Shown: piece by piece, positions 1 to 11,167 of the stretch
Layout of the letters: every line of letters starts with the position of its first letter
Numbering within the stretch: the first letter of the stretch is position 1
Assembly (NCBI GenBank): GCA_048772705.1
Contig: JBLWGC010000140.1
Span: forward strand, 62,001 to 126,000
Source of the DNA: Leidyana gryllorum EB-2025a
Taxonomy: Eukaryota; Apicomplexa
Reading direction: 5' to 3'
DNA: 64,000 bases
The notes under the pieces: generated by a model
Told to the model about the DNA's origin: nothing
The model's input: only the letters and a program-made list of their open reading frames with translations
The model's database searches: none
Program-made: the position numbers and the translations under genes

Positions 1-359
1 TGCGGTCTTTGCGCTTTGCCAATTCGCCCGATTTGAGCGTCGGCGCTTTGCCGTCAAACACGTACACCGGTTTCATCCCCAGCTCCATGATCCGAATGGC
101 TCGACTCAACATACCCGCCAGGTGACTGGTCGTTTCACCAGCAGCGTTGGTCAAGTTGCCGTAGGACTCACCATCGCGAATCGCCACCATAAACTGATAC
201 AATGACAACGAGGCATCAATGGCAACTACACGGCCAATAAATGACTCTGGCGCCTACATAAATTCAGATAATCACATGCCACAGATACACACGTACATGA
301 TAACTGACAGCACCTGGTGCTTTGTCACATACGAATTTGGTAAGTCCATCTATTCCCAT
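1..359 (-). CDS. FEN1: Flap endonuclease 1 (5' part, runs off window)
   Basis: Structure-specific nuclease that removes 5' flaps in Okazaki fragment maturation and base-excision repair, in the nucleus. Exon 1 is 297..359 and encodes [19 protein letters not shown]; a 43-nt GT-AG intron (254..296) follows; exon 2 runs from 253 off the left edge. The FEN1/XPG N-domain is clear: [16 protein letters not shown] with the first metal-binding Asp, then helices ending [13 protein letters not shown], where the second metal Asp sits. The ATG at 359 fits the family because FEN1 proteins start MGI.GL. Only about 105 residues are visible. It diverges from NOP10 with 43 bp between start codons. Confidence 0.93.
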
Positions 360-402
360 TTCGTCGGTCGAAAGTCAGTTCAAAAAAAAGTGAGAACTTC
401 AA
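360..402. promoter_or_regulatory. 43-bp divergent promoter, FEN1/NOP10
   Basis: All DNA between the start codons of FEN1 (minus) and NOP10 (plus). Both starts are fixed by family conservation, so this must hold both 5' leaders, or the core promoters overlap the opposite gene. An A-run lies at 382..389. No TATA box is evident. Confidence 0.5.
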
Positions 403-644
403 ATGTATCTGAGATACTATATCGGCGAAGACGGCAAAAGGGTCTATACCCTCTCGGTAAGTGCTCAAAAAGACGCCCAGATACCCCATTCAACCTACAG
501 GCAAAAAGCCCGCTCAATGGTGAACCCACCAAGACTGCTCACCCAGCAAGATTCTCACCAGATGACAAGTATAGTGCCCAGAGAGTTATGCTCAAAAGCA
601 GGTTCGGGGTCCTCCCGACTATGCAACCTCCCCTTGTGCTCTAA
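403..644 (+). CDS. NOP10: H/ACA ribonucleoprotein subunit Nop10
   Basis: Small subunit of H/ACA snoRNPs, which guide rRNA and snRNA pseudouridylation in the nucleolus. Two exons, 403..456 and 501..644, join in phase 0 across a 44-nt intron to give 65 residues, the usual length. The start [18 protein letters not shown] and the C-terminal motif [15 protein letters not shown] are diagnostic. The divergent gene is FEN1; the next gene starts 11 bp after the stop. Confidence 0.95.
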
Positions 645-655
645 ACTTTTCTTTT

Positions 656-3519
656 ATGAGTGCACCAACCTTTAGACTCTGTGTGGCACACTGCAAATGG
701 CCCTGTGAGGATGTTGTTTTGCCACTCCGTAGTGCTAAGGTAGCAGAGGATGGACGTAAATTCGGCTTCGAACTGTGCGATTCCGGGGATGTATACAACG
801 GATACACCTGGGAGACTAAACGCGATGGCCTGGGAGTATGCCTTTATGCCAGTGGCGATGGATACGCCGGTGAATGGTGCGAAAACAACAGACATGGCTG
901 GGGCTTCTACATCAAAGCTTTCGGGTCGAAATATGAAGGCTCCTGGTCTAATGACACACAAACTGGCTTTGGCCTTCAGTCTCAAACGAATGATCTGAGA
1001 TACTTCGGTCAATTCACTTCCAATAAGAAGTAGGCACTACATAAATCCCATCCACAAGCCGTGTCTCCGTGTAGCACACGCGTGTGTGGTGTGCTTCCGT
1101 ATAATTATCGATCTGTCTGCCTGCCTGTTCTGCGAAATCTTTCACCCAAACGTTGATCAACAGGCACGGAAAGGGGGTGCTTTTGCAGTCCAACGGTCTT
1201 CTGTACGCTGGCGAGTGGGATAATGGCGAGCCGATCTCCCGCGAGCTACTATTCCAGGGATATAGCCCTACGGATGACAGACAACTATCACCGGCGGCGT
1301 CTTCGTCAGCTAACAAATTGAGTCGGACAGCGGGGAGCTGGGAGAAGCCTCCTTCCGGTCTGCTCGCGGCCCTGGATGGGACCGAGAGTAGTGATGCCCT
1401 GCCCTCCAGCTCATCTAGCTCTTCCACTCCGGGAGCCGCGAGCACGGCATCGCGGAATAGTCACTCCAGTCCCCCCATTAACGGTCGAGGCCCCGAAGAC
1501 CCGAAGGAAACCCGCGATTCTCTCTTTGCGCGGCGATTCCGAAAAGTTCAAAAGCTATCCAATGTCAGTTCAATAGATCAATGGGCCCCAGCAGAAGTAA
1601 CTCATTTCCTAGGCGCTTGTGGTAAGGTGGTGAGTGGTTGGCAACGTGATACGAACGATTGCAGGAATCAAAGAAGACACGACTGATCTGTTTCTACGGC
1701 ACAAAGTCTCGGGCAGCTGTCTTTTTGACATCTTGATGAACGCCCACGAATGTTTGGGTAAGTTCTTATGGGCGATCCACGTACACGGACGCCTCCTACT
1801 TTGTGAACAGTGGATATCGGGATTGACAATCCCTATGTGCGGCGGTTTATCTGGCTGACCTTCAGCACGATTTACAAGATTAAGCACCGTGTTGAAATGG
1901 ATCGGGTGCTTACGCACCCCTTCAATGAACCAATGAAAGATTATGGTATATCAACCAAGTGAGTACTTTGGTCGCTACCGCCCCACTCACTGTGTGGCAG
2001 AGGGTTGTATCTGGAGCGACGCGTGGGTGAAGGGGGTTACGGCAGAGTGTACCGTGGACGGTACGAATTTGGAGGCTCGCCCAGCGGCGCCGGGTACGCG
2101 TCCGATGCTTCCACAGGTGAGGGCGCGACCCCAAATGACGGGTCTGAAGGAGATCTGTGCGCAGCTTCGACAAAGGCGGGAGAAAGGGCTGCGCGAGAAT
2201 CGAGTATTCCAGTGGCCGTCAAAGTCTTCAGGTCCCGAGCTCTGGGAGGTTCACGAATACGTCGACATGCAGATGGAACAGCTGACATATATGGGCGGCT
2301 CCAGCGACAGCAACGCGCTTTGATGCGGGACTTTCATGCTGAAGTCAAAGTCCTGAGTAATCTGAGGTGAGTGGATTGGCAGCAGCTCGCTTTTTCCGGG
2401 GAGCATTATGCCCCCCCGTCGGAGACAGTCGATGAACGAAACTCTTTTCTCAGACATCCGAACATAACGCTCTTCTTAGGAGCCATTACATTTCCCTTAT
2501 TCTGTATTGTGACAGAGTACGTGCCGTGTGGGTCTCTATTCGACCTGTTGCATCGGCACAAGCGACAGTTGTCTCTGCGGCAATTGGTACGGATAGCGTG
2601 GGAGATATGTTGCGCCTGTTGCTATCTCCATTCCAAGTCAATTATACACTGCGATCTCAAATCAAGTAACATTCTTTTGAATGAGAACGGAAGTGTCAAG
2701 TTGTGCGATTTCGGCCTGGCTACGTCGATTGCTTCGACCAGTGAGGACTCCTCTTCGGGCACGGAGAGCGAGTCGTCCATATATAAGTGTGAGTGCAGGA
2801 GGCGGGTGTTTCCACAGTGACTTGATAATGTAGTCATCGAGGAGAAGCCGGCAATGCTCGGATGTATAGGAACGCACCAATGGATGGCACCGGAGGTAAT
2901 GAGGGGAGAAGCGTCCACCAAAGCCTCGGATGTATATTCCTTTGGAGTGATCTTGTGGGAGATGTTGACCGGAAAGATCCCATACCGTGGTAAGCAGAGT
3001 GATTGCGATGTGCTGATTGCAACGTTCTGAGTGCACTGTGCTCTCTGCGATGTGCTGAGTGCATTGTGCTGAGTACAATGCATTTACTCCTCCCACCCAT
3101 GCTGCATTTTGTGCACTGCTGCAGACTTGCCTTTGGCACATATAATTACTTGGGTCGGGTATGGAGGTCATTTGCCTTTTGAGAGAGCAACATACCTGGC
3201 CCGGGCGGCAAGATCCTCAGCACAACATATGGCGCCTGGGACGGTTGAGCAAGCTCCAGGCGCAGTGCAGTTGGATAGTTGTCTTGACGCACTGCCTCAA
3301 CCAATAAAAAGCATTCTCGTTCGATGTCTGTCGGTAGGTGGAGCTTTGATGCCACCGTGTTTGATATATCATTTGGTTTTGGTTCAGCCAACTCCGAGCC
3401 AGCGTCCATCTTTCAAGCAGTTGACGAGCATCCTGAATGAGCTTCGGCGATCTGCAGTGCTGGATGTGGAGGAGAACCTGAAGAGTTTCTTTGGGATTCA
3501 AAGCAGCAGCGCGAGCTGA
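656..3519 (+). CDS. MORN-repeat / SAM-domain / TKL-type protein kinase
   Basis: Nine exons in phase: 656..1029, 1164..1621, 1665..1757, 1811..1958, 2001..2366, 2454..2788, 2834..2989, 3125..3333, 3388..3519 (756 aa). The N-terminus (about residues 45-145) holds MORN-like repeats such as [17 protein letters not shown] and [12 protein letters not shown] Ser-rich linker follows, then a SAM-like domain (about 260-345) and a kinase domain (about 360-740). Kinase motifs: Gly loop [17 protein letters not shown] lysine, catalytic loop [13 protein letters not shown], and [10 protein letters not shown]. The HRD arginine is Cys (a non-RD kinase) and about 50 residues are inserted between Gly loop and VAVK. 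The catalytic-loop wording and WMAPE point to the tyrosine-kinase-like group. The MORN part may bind membrane and SAM may oligomerise it; substrate unknown. The first ATG is the only in-frame Met before the MORN part. Confidence 0.85.
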
Positions 3520-3661
3520 TTGTGTTGTGTGCATTTAAGTCTGTGGCAGAGAGCGTTGAATAACTTGGGTGAACACAGTGTGATTGAAGTACACTGGGTG
3601 ATCAGGCGGCTGATTGATCGATTGTTGTCCGTTTTGGAGCGAAAATTGGCCTTTTTGCACA

Positions 3662-6482
3662 ATGTCGACCGAGGTCGGAATCAAGCCGAGCGCGGAGGAC
3701 TTGCGGAAACCGTTTGGAGTGGCGGATTGGGTTTTGCGATGGATCATCGAGGCTGGCTGGTCTCAGGCGATCACCTCGTGCAACAGTGATCCGCGGAAAA
3801 CAAGTGACGCATCTTTCACAGAAATTACACTGGTGGGTGAACCGAACCGATCCCACCGACGAATCTGTGTGTGTCAATGTGTGTGTGTGTGTGGGGGGTG
3901 TGTGAGTGTGTGAGTTAACGAGTTAACGGGCGCTTCGACACACTTCAGGGATTGAAAGTCTGTTTTCGTTATTTACAACAAGTAGTGCCCTCTCCCGAGG
4001 AAGGATGGTATAACGCAGGTGAGAGACGGCATCGTTGAGTGTTCAATTTGACTCGCGGTATAGTGTTCCAGAACTATGATCTGGATGAAGACGGTTACAT
4101 CGATTTCGAAGATTTTGCTGACATCGTAACGAAGGTGGGGGAGGCCCGGTGTTCGGTAGATGTTGTTGGAATCTGCCCATCAGTATCACAATCATCATGC
4201 ACAGCGCAACCTGCGACGCCACAAGCAACGACTAAAGAAGGACAAGACGGCGGGAGACATGAGCCCCACCGGATCTCCCTACACTAATTCAACACGAGAC
4301 ACTGCCAGAATGGACACCAAACGGGTGAGTGACGGGACCGAGGAGGAACAAGTGAACGAATGATACCACCGTTGACAGTCGGATCTGAACCCAACTAAGT
4401 GTGGGAAAGATGTAGATCCAGATTACCAGCCGGAGATCACGGGAGTGCAATTCGTTTCTCGCATAGTTTACCCGCTTCATTCCGGGTCATGTGAGGTATA
4501 TAAAGATTACCTGTTCGGCTCGGACGCCGGTCAAGGAGCTTTCGGCAAAGTGCAAGTGGTCACTCACAAATCCACAGGAGCCAGACGCGCCTGTAAATCA
4601 GTCGTGGTGGCTCGACCGCGACAATGGGAATTGATACATCAGGAAATTGACATCATGAAACAGCTTAACCACCCCAATATCTTGCGAGTGAGTGGTGATG
4701 AGTGTGTGTGTGTGTGGTGTGTGTGGGGGTGTGTGTGTGAGTCTCCAGTCTTCGACTTGGTGGTCCTCAATCTTTGATCTGCATTCTTTGGTGTTCGATC
4801 TCCGATCTTGACTGTTCTTCAATTCCCCACAACTCTTCAGCTTCACGAGATCTATCACGACGGTTACACAATATACCTCATTGTCGAGTTGTGCGAGGGC
4901 GGTCAGCTTTTCGACCGCATTGTGGAGCACTACGAGCGGCTGCGTCGTCCGATAACGGAGCGACAAGTTGGGCAGTGGATGACAGAGATATTGTCTGCCG
5001 TCGCCTATTGTCACGAAAAGGACATTTTACATCGCGACATCAAGCCCGAAAACATTCTTTTCGTTGATAAGTCCGAGGATTCGGCCCTGAAGCTGATAGA
5101 TTTCGGATTGTCGTCGACTGGAGCGCGAATTCGGGAAAACCAACACGAGGAAGTGGAGAAGAAGACGGGTATGCCGGGCTTTGTCGCCAAGTAAGTCTCA
5201 CCCACACACGTTTTGTGTTGGAGACGGCGTGTGTGTGTGTGTGTGCGCGTCTCCTTCCCGTGGAGTCCCCACCGCTCGGCGGGCGTGTCGAGAGACACTG
5301 AGAGCGCGAAATGTGTGTTTGACGTGTCTGTTAGGATGATGCCACGGTTAGGGGGGAAGCCCCCGGTTTCTACTAATGTGAAGAAAATGAAGATGCAGCG
5401 GGCTGGAACGCCGCACTATATGGCGCCTGAGATGATCAAAGGGCATTATGACGAGAGATGCGATCTCTTCTCTATCGGTGTTATTATGCATCAGCTGCTG
5501 ACCGGTGTGCATCCGTTCTACATCCCGGGAATGGACGACGAGAAGTCGGTAGAGTTGAAGATCCTCGAGACTGTTCCCCCAATGACGGGCCCGGAATGGT
5601 GAGCGCAGAAAGGAACTTGGGTGACAGACAGTGTGGCAATTTGGGTTCATTAGGACTTATGTGTCGCCGGCTGCGAAGGATTTATGTCGTAACCTTTTGA
5701 GACGGAATCCGCAAAAGCGGCTCACGGCCAAGGAGGCGCTCAATCACCCGTGGTTCGAGTAAGTGAATTTTTGTGGGGAGCTGTGGAGAACTTTGCGTTT
5801 CGGTGCAGTCAAGTGCGATCGACGACTTCGGGTGTGCAACATTCGTTGGTGTCGGCGTCTGTGTTCGAGGGACTGCGGTCGTGGCAGAATCAGAACAAGT
5901 TGAAACAGGCTGTGGTTCAGTTGATCGCTCGGGAGCTTTCTGAGAAAGAGATTTGCGATTTGCGGCGCAAGTTTAAGGCTTTGGATAAGAAGAAGGACGG
6001 AATGATCTCTCTGGATGAAGTTCGGGAGGCGATGAAAGAGTCCGGCCATCACATGTTGGAGTCTGATCTGCAGGCAATGTTTGTCAGTATGGGCGGATCT
6101 CAGGGCAGAATCGGATGGAACGAGTTCTTGTCAGCTCTGTTGTGCAAGCGGATGATGTTCCAGGAGAAACAGGTGAGATCGGCGAGGGCTGGACGACCTT
6201 TGTTCTTTCGTGCACAGCTCCGGGAGATCTTCAAGAAGTTTGACACGAAAAATGAGGGTCGGGTCTCCGTGGCCACCCTCCAGAAGGCTCTCCGCGGGAC
6301 TCAGCGTTACGGTACTTTGGCCAGCAACGAGGTGCAGGACATCTTTATGGAGATCGATAAGAACAAGGACGGGTATGTTGTTGTTGTTCAGTTCGCGCCT
6401 ACGATTGCGTGTCGCCAGGTACCTCGACTTCTACGAGTTTGTCGATTTGATGACCCCGGAGCAATTCATGGCCAACAACTAG
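3662..6482 (+). CDS. Calcium-dependent protein kinase, tandem copy A
   Basis: Eleven exons: 3662..3832, 3949..4018, 4064..4134, 4184..4324, 4379..4687, 4841..5190, 5335..5598, 5654..5758, 5809..6172, 6218..6372, 6419..6482 (687 aa). Order: N-terminal region, one canonical EF-hand ([12 protein letters not shown], about residues 84-95), linker, Ser/Thr kinase ([15 protein letters not shown] lysine, [21 protein letters not shown]), CDPK junction region, then C-terminal EF-hands. The first ([12 protein letters not shown]) and last (DKNKDGYLDFYE) C-terminal loops are canonical; the two middle ones are degenerate. Activation loop is extended by roughly 50 residues between DFG and APE. There is no N-terminal Gly for myristoylation. 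CDPKs turn Ca2+ pulses into motility, secretion and egress signals in apicomplexans; this copy's role is not deducible. Confidence 0.93.
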
Positions 6483-6511
6483 AGTGTTTTTTTTGGTCTC
6501 GCGCTAGTAGA

Positions 6512-9342
6512 ATGTCAACCCCTCTTCAAAAGCCCACAGCCGATGATCTACGGAAACCCTTTGGGGTCGCCGACTGGGTATTGCGGTATATTATCGAGGC
6601 TGGTTGGCATCAAGCTATTGTCAGCTGCAACTCCGACCCACGCAAGACGCCAGAAGCGTCTTTCACCGAGATCACTCTGGTAGGGACCCCACCCTTCTGT
6701 CCCCCAAACTGCCGCCGCTCCAGGGACTCAAGGTATGTTTCCGCTACCTACAGCAGGTCGTTCCCTCGCCAGAAGAGGGTTGGTACAATGCAGGTCAGTC
6801 CCACACCGCCGCCCGCTCCTGACCATAATGTCGCTCTGTCACTGATTGATCGATTGATCGATGGATCGATGGTGATCACCCCGATCTGGCGGTGATCACT
6901 TTGCGCTCGAAAGCAATAATCCATTCGTTGCTGTTCAGTGTTCCAAAATTACGACCTCGATGAAGATGGCTTCATAGATTTCGACGACTTTGCGGACATC
7001 GTTACCAAGGTGAGTAACCACTCACACACCCACACACCCACACCCCCCCACACACACACCCACACACACACACTTACGGGTAATTCCTCTTTCGCGTGCT
7101 TCAGTATCATAACCACCACGCTCAAAGGAACATTCGGCGACACAAACAACGTTTATTAAAAGAGCGAACTACTGGGGGTTTGTCGCCCGACCATATTCGT
7201 CTGGATGAAAAGAAGTTGGGGGGAGTTGACGACAAGAGGGGCGAGTCTCCCGGGGTGCAGTTTGTTTCTCAAATCGTGTATCCACTGCACGAAGGATCGT
7301 GCGAAGTGTACAAAGACTATATTTTCGGGTCTGACGCTGGACAAGGGGCTTTTGGCAAAGTTCAGGTAGTCACACATAAGGCCACCAGTCAAAAGCGAGC
7401 CTGTAAATCAGTCGGTAAGCTCGCCAATCGCCAATCCCCGAACCCACCACTCTAACAGTCGTCGCACGACCCCGTCAATGGGAATTGATACATCAAGAAA
7501 TTGAAATTATGAAGAAGTTGAACCACCCCAATATATTACGGGTGAGCCTAACCTCTCTTCGCTCTCCTCTCCCCCCACACTCCGCCATCAGTTGCACGAA
7601 ATCTATCACGACGGGTACACAGTCTATTTGATTGTCGAATTATGCGAAGGCGGGCAACTATTCGACCGCATTGTTGAGCACTATGAGAAACTCCGGAGAC
7701 CCATCACAGAACGCCAAGTGGGCCAATGGATGACTGAGATTCTCTCCGCGGTGGCCTATTGCCATGAAAAGGATATACTCCATCGCGATATTAAGCCGGA
7801 GAACATCCTTTTCGTTGACCGCTCGGAAGACAGTCCATTAAAACTTATTGACTTTGGACTCTCGTCGACCGGGTCGCGCATCCGACAAACTCAGCACGAA
7901 GAGGTAGAAAAGAAGTCTGGAGTCCCCGGCTTCGTCGCCAAGTGAGTCGTCGTTCTCCCTCGTGTCTCTCTCTCCCCGACATCCCCCACCAGAATGATCC
8001 CGAAAATTGGCGGGAAACCTTTGGTGTCGACCAATGTCAAGAGAATGAAGATGCAACGAGCAGGCACCCCTCATTATATGGCACCCGAGATGATCAAGGG
8101 CCACTATGATGAGCGATGTGACTTGTTCTCAGTAGGCGTTATCATGCATCAGCTGCTCACTGGTGTCCATCCATTTTATATCCCTGGAATGGATGATGAA
8201 AAATCGGTTGAGCTCAAGATTCTTGAAACCGTGCCTCCCATGACGGGACCAGAATGGTTAGCCACCCCGACTGCCACTGCCCCCAACTTCTGCAGGACCT
8301 ATGTATCACCTGCCGCCAAGGATCTATGCCGAAGTTTATTGCGCCGGAATCCACTCAAAAGACTCACAGCGCGAGAAGCATTGCAGCATCCCTGGTTCGA
8401 GTGAGTCACAAAGCCATTGACTTCCTCCAACCTCTCCCTTGCTGCAGGCAAGTGCGATCTTCGGCCAGCGGCGTGCATCAATCTTTGGTCTCGGCATCGG
8501 TATTTGAAGGCCTCAGAGCGTGGCAAAATCAGAATAAACTGAAACAAGCAGTTGTTCAATTGATTGCCCGCGAGCTCTCGGAGAAGGAGATCTGCGACTT
8601 GCGCCGACAATTCAAGGCGCTGGACCGTGAGAAAGACGGGATGATCTCGCTCGAAGAAGTCCGAGAAGCCATGCGGGAATCAGGCCACCATATGGTCGAG
8701 TCGGATTTGGAGGCAATGTTCCATTCAATGGGAGGTGCACAAGGGCGCATTGGATGGAACGAGTTTTTGTCTGCCCTCCTATGCAAACGAATGATGTTCC
8801 AGGAGAAACAGGTGAGCCCAATCAAAGCTTCCTGCCTCGTTGCTGCTGGCTGGTAGCCAGATCTGCGCACGTACACGCTTATCGCGCCCTGCCATCACCC
8901 ATTGCGCCGTCGACGGCGGAGTGCTTGCGCTGTACTCGTTATGAGCTGAGTTCTGGCTGCCGCTATACCGAAAGACCGCCGCGTCTCCGTGTGTGCACAC
9001 ACGTGTGCCTCTCCAATGCTGAGCATTTGACCGGGCTGGTGCTTATTGTGTGTCTGGCGGGCGTCTTGGGGTATCACGTATCACATTCAACGCAGCTGCG
9101 TGAAATTTTCCGCAAGTTTGACGTGAATAACGAAGGAAGGGTTTCTGTGTCAACGTTGCAGAAAGCTCTGAAAGGTACGACGAAGCATCTGCAGAGTCAC
9201 GAAATCTCGGATATTTTCGCCGAAATTGATCGAAACAAAGACGGGTGAGTGAATAGGGAGATTGGTTAGTGATGGAGGCATCAGGTATTTGGACTTCTAC
9301 GAGTTCGTCGAGCTTATGACTCCTGAACAATTCATGCACTGA
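6512..9342 (+). CDS. Calcium-dependent protein kinase, tandem copy B
   Basis: Eleven exons: 6512..6679, 6724..6793, 6939..7009, 7105..7414, 7459..7541, 7592..7941, 7993..8256, 8296..8400, 8448..8811, 9096..9244, 9285..9342 (663 aa). Same domain order and near-identical protein to copy A, starting 29 bp after its stop. Most exon boundaries match, but copy B lacks copy A's linker intron (4325..4378) and has an intron inside the kinase N-lobe (7415..7458) that copy A lacks. DNA differs at many synonymous sites, so the duplication is not recent. The linker between EF-hand and kinase and the C-terminus are the most diverged parts. One intron (8812..9095) is unusually long at 284 nt. Catalytic [11 protein letters not shown] and APE motifs are intact. 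Confidence 0.93.
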
Positions 9343-9424
9343 TTTTCCATTAAGTCTTTTTGTTGTCAAGTCCGAAAAAATCTCGTGCGCATCAAAGCGG
9401 CGAGTAGAATCGGCACATAGTGAG

Positions 9425-11109
9425 ATGAGTACTGAATATGCGTTTGCGGTGAGTGACTCAAAGGGGTAGCTGTCGAATTGGTAGCAGTGCGTCCCCTGTC
9501 TGGTGGCTTTCCCAACCCGAGATGAGCAGAAGACCCATCTTTTAAGTGATTGGCACCGCTACAATTTGAAGCGAAGACTGGCAGGTGAGCGTGTGCTGTC
9601 CCAAACGAGTGCCGGTCATTGACTATCGCCACAGAACTCGACCCGGTCACCTCTGACGAATATGCCCGCAAGATCGACCTTATCGAGATGCAAGGCGCGG
9701 TAAGCAGTGCCGGGATTTGAGGAAGATTTTTTCATCTGGTTGTTGGTTGCTCAGGCCGGCGCTTCTGTCACGGACGCGAGACCCCGTAGTCGGAAGAAGA
9801 TTGAGGGACGCAGATCACGTCAGAAACATGTAGAGGCTACAACACTGATCGCAGGCGGCCGACCATCACAAGTTGTCCCTGTCAGCAGGCACGAGGAGGA
9901 TGTCGAGAAGTTGGCCGCAGAGTCGTCGCCCCTCTCCCCTCCTTCAGTGGTCCAACATGACCAAACCCACGAAGAAGATGGCGGCGAGTCATCATCTTCG
10001 CCAACAATCAAATTCGAAATTGCGAAAGAATACGATATTCGGTTCAGTTTATTCGATACCCACGTTGCAGAATCTCTCAATGAGTGAGTTGTTCATTTTA
10101 CCTCTCTCTCTCTCTCTATCTTAGTACATCTCAATGTTTGCAGCAATCTGGAGTATATGCAAAAGTACCACTCGTTGTATATTCACGATCGCGAATACCT
10201 CAAGGATCTGGAGGGATTTATCACGTATTTAGGACGAAAGCTCTTCGAGGGACATCAATGTTTGTACTGTAATCGACCGTTCAAGTCTGTTGAAGCGGTC
10301 CGTAGACACATGGTGAGTGCTCTTTTAGAGGGAGATAGTTAGTCAAACTATACATTATTATTATTACGCAGGTTGACCGGGGTCATCGACGGATCGGTAC
10401 CCATCTGGAGGAGCACTCTGATGAGTATGAAGCATTTTATGACTACACTGAGTCCTATAAAGAGCTTCACTTGCCCCAAGATGTAGTAGCCAAGTTACCG
10501 GCGCTGATGGCGCCCATACCGGAGGAAGGCGGTGGGCTCACCTCACCTCCCGTAGAAGGTGAGGACGAGTGGGAGGTCGTTGAGGAGTACTACGAGGACG
10601 ACGAGGAAGAAGAGGGTATGATCCATCAGCGTGGCGAGCAGACGGCGGCGGTAGTGGCAGCAGCCGTTCCCCACGAGAAGACGTGGCAGGAGCAGTTGGA
10701 GGCTATCGGTTTCAGGCAGGCTCACTTGAACGAGGAGGGTGACCTCGTGCTGCCCAATGATCATACGTAGGTGTTTGTTTCTCTGTGGTACGCAATGTTT
10801 CTCTATATTAGGGTGGTGAGTCGCAAGAATTTGAGGCCTGGGATGAAGGTGGCGATGGTGCGGCCGCGTCCGGTCATGAAGGTACCGGCGTTAACGGAGA
10901 CCGGACACACACAGCTCGTGTTAAACGAGCGCGTAGTCCAGACCGCCGCGGCAAAGTTTGTTCGCGTGAAAGCCCATTCCGATATGCGGTGAGTGTCGAG
11001 TGCGTTATAACCACTGATCATCTTTGTCTTTCTGCTTTCTTACAGTCTCGGAGTGAAGAGCAATCGCCTTTACCGCTACATTGCCAGGAAGAACAAAATC
11101 TTCATATGA
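9425..11109 (+). CDS. REI1: 60S biogenesis factor REI1/ZNF622 family
   Basis: Cytoplasmic factor in late 60S subunit maturation, linked to release of shuttling factors. Eight exons: 9425..9448, 9485..9584, 9635..9699, 9755..10083, 10144..10312, 10372..10766, 10812..10988, 11046..11109 (440 aa). Finger 1 is CVPCLVAFPTRDEQKTH followed by SDWHRYNLKRR, the family signature. Finger 2 (about residues 213-235) is CLYCNRPFKSVEAVRRHM. An acidic stretch and the C-terminal LGVKSNRLYRYIAR match REI1. The exon 2 acceptor is TAGCAG, so inclusion of one Gln is uncertain. Confidence 0.92.
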
Positions 11110-11167
11110 AATTTTTGCCTCCTCCCCTCCCTCCATGGCTTGAGACAAACTTGGTCACACACATACA

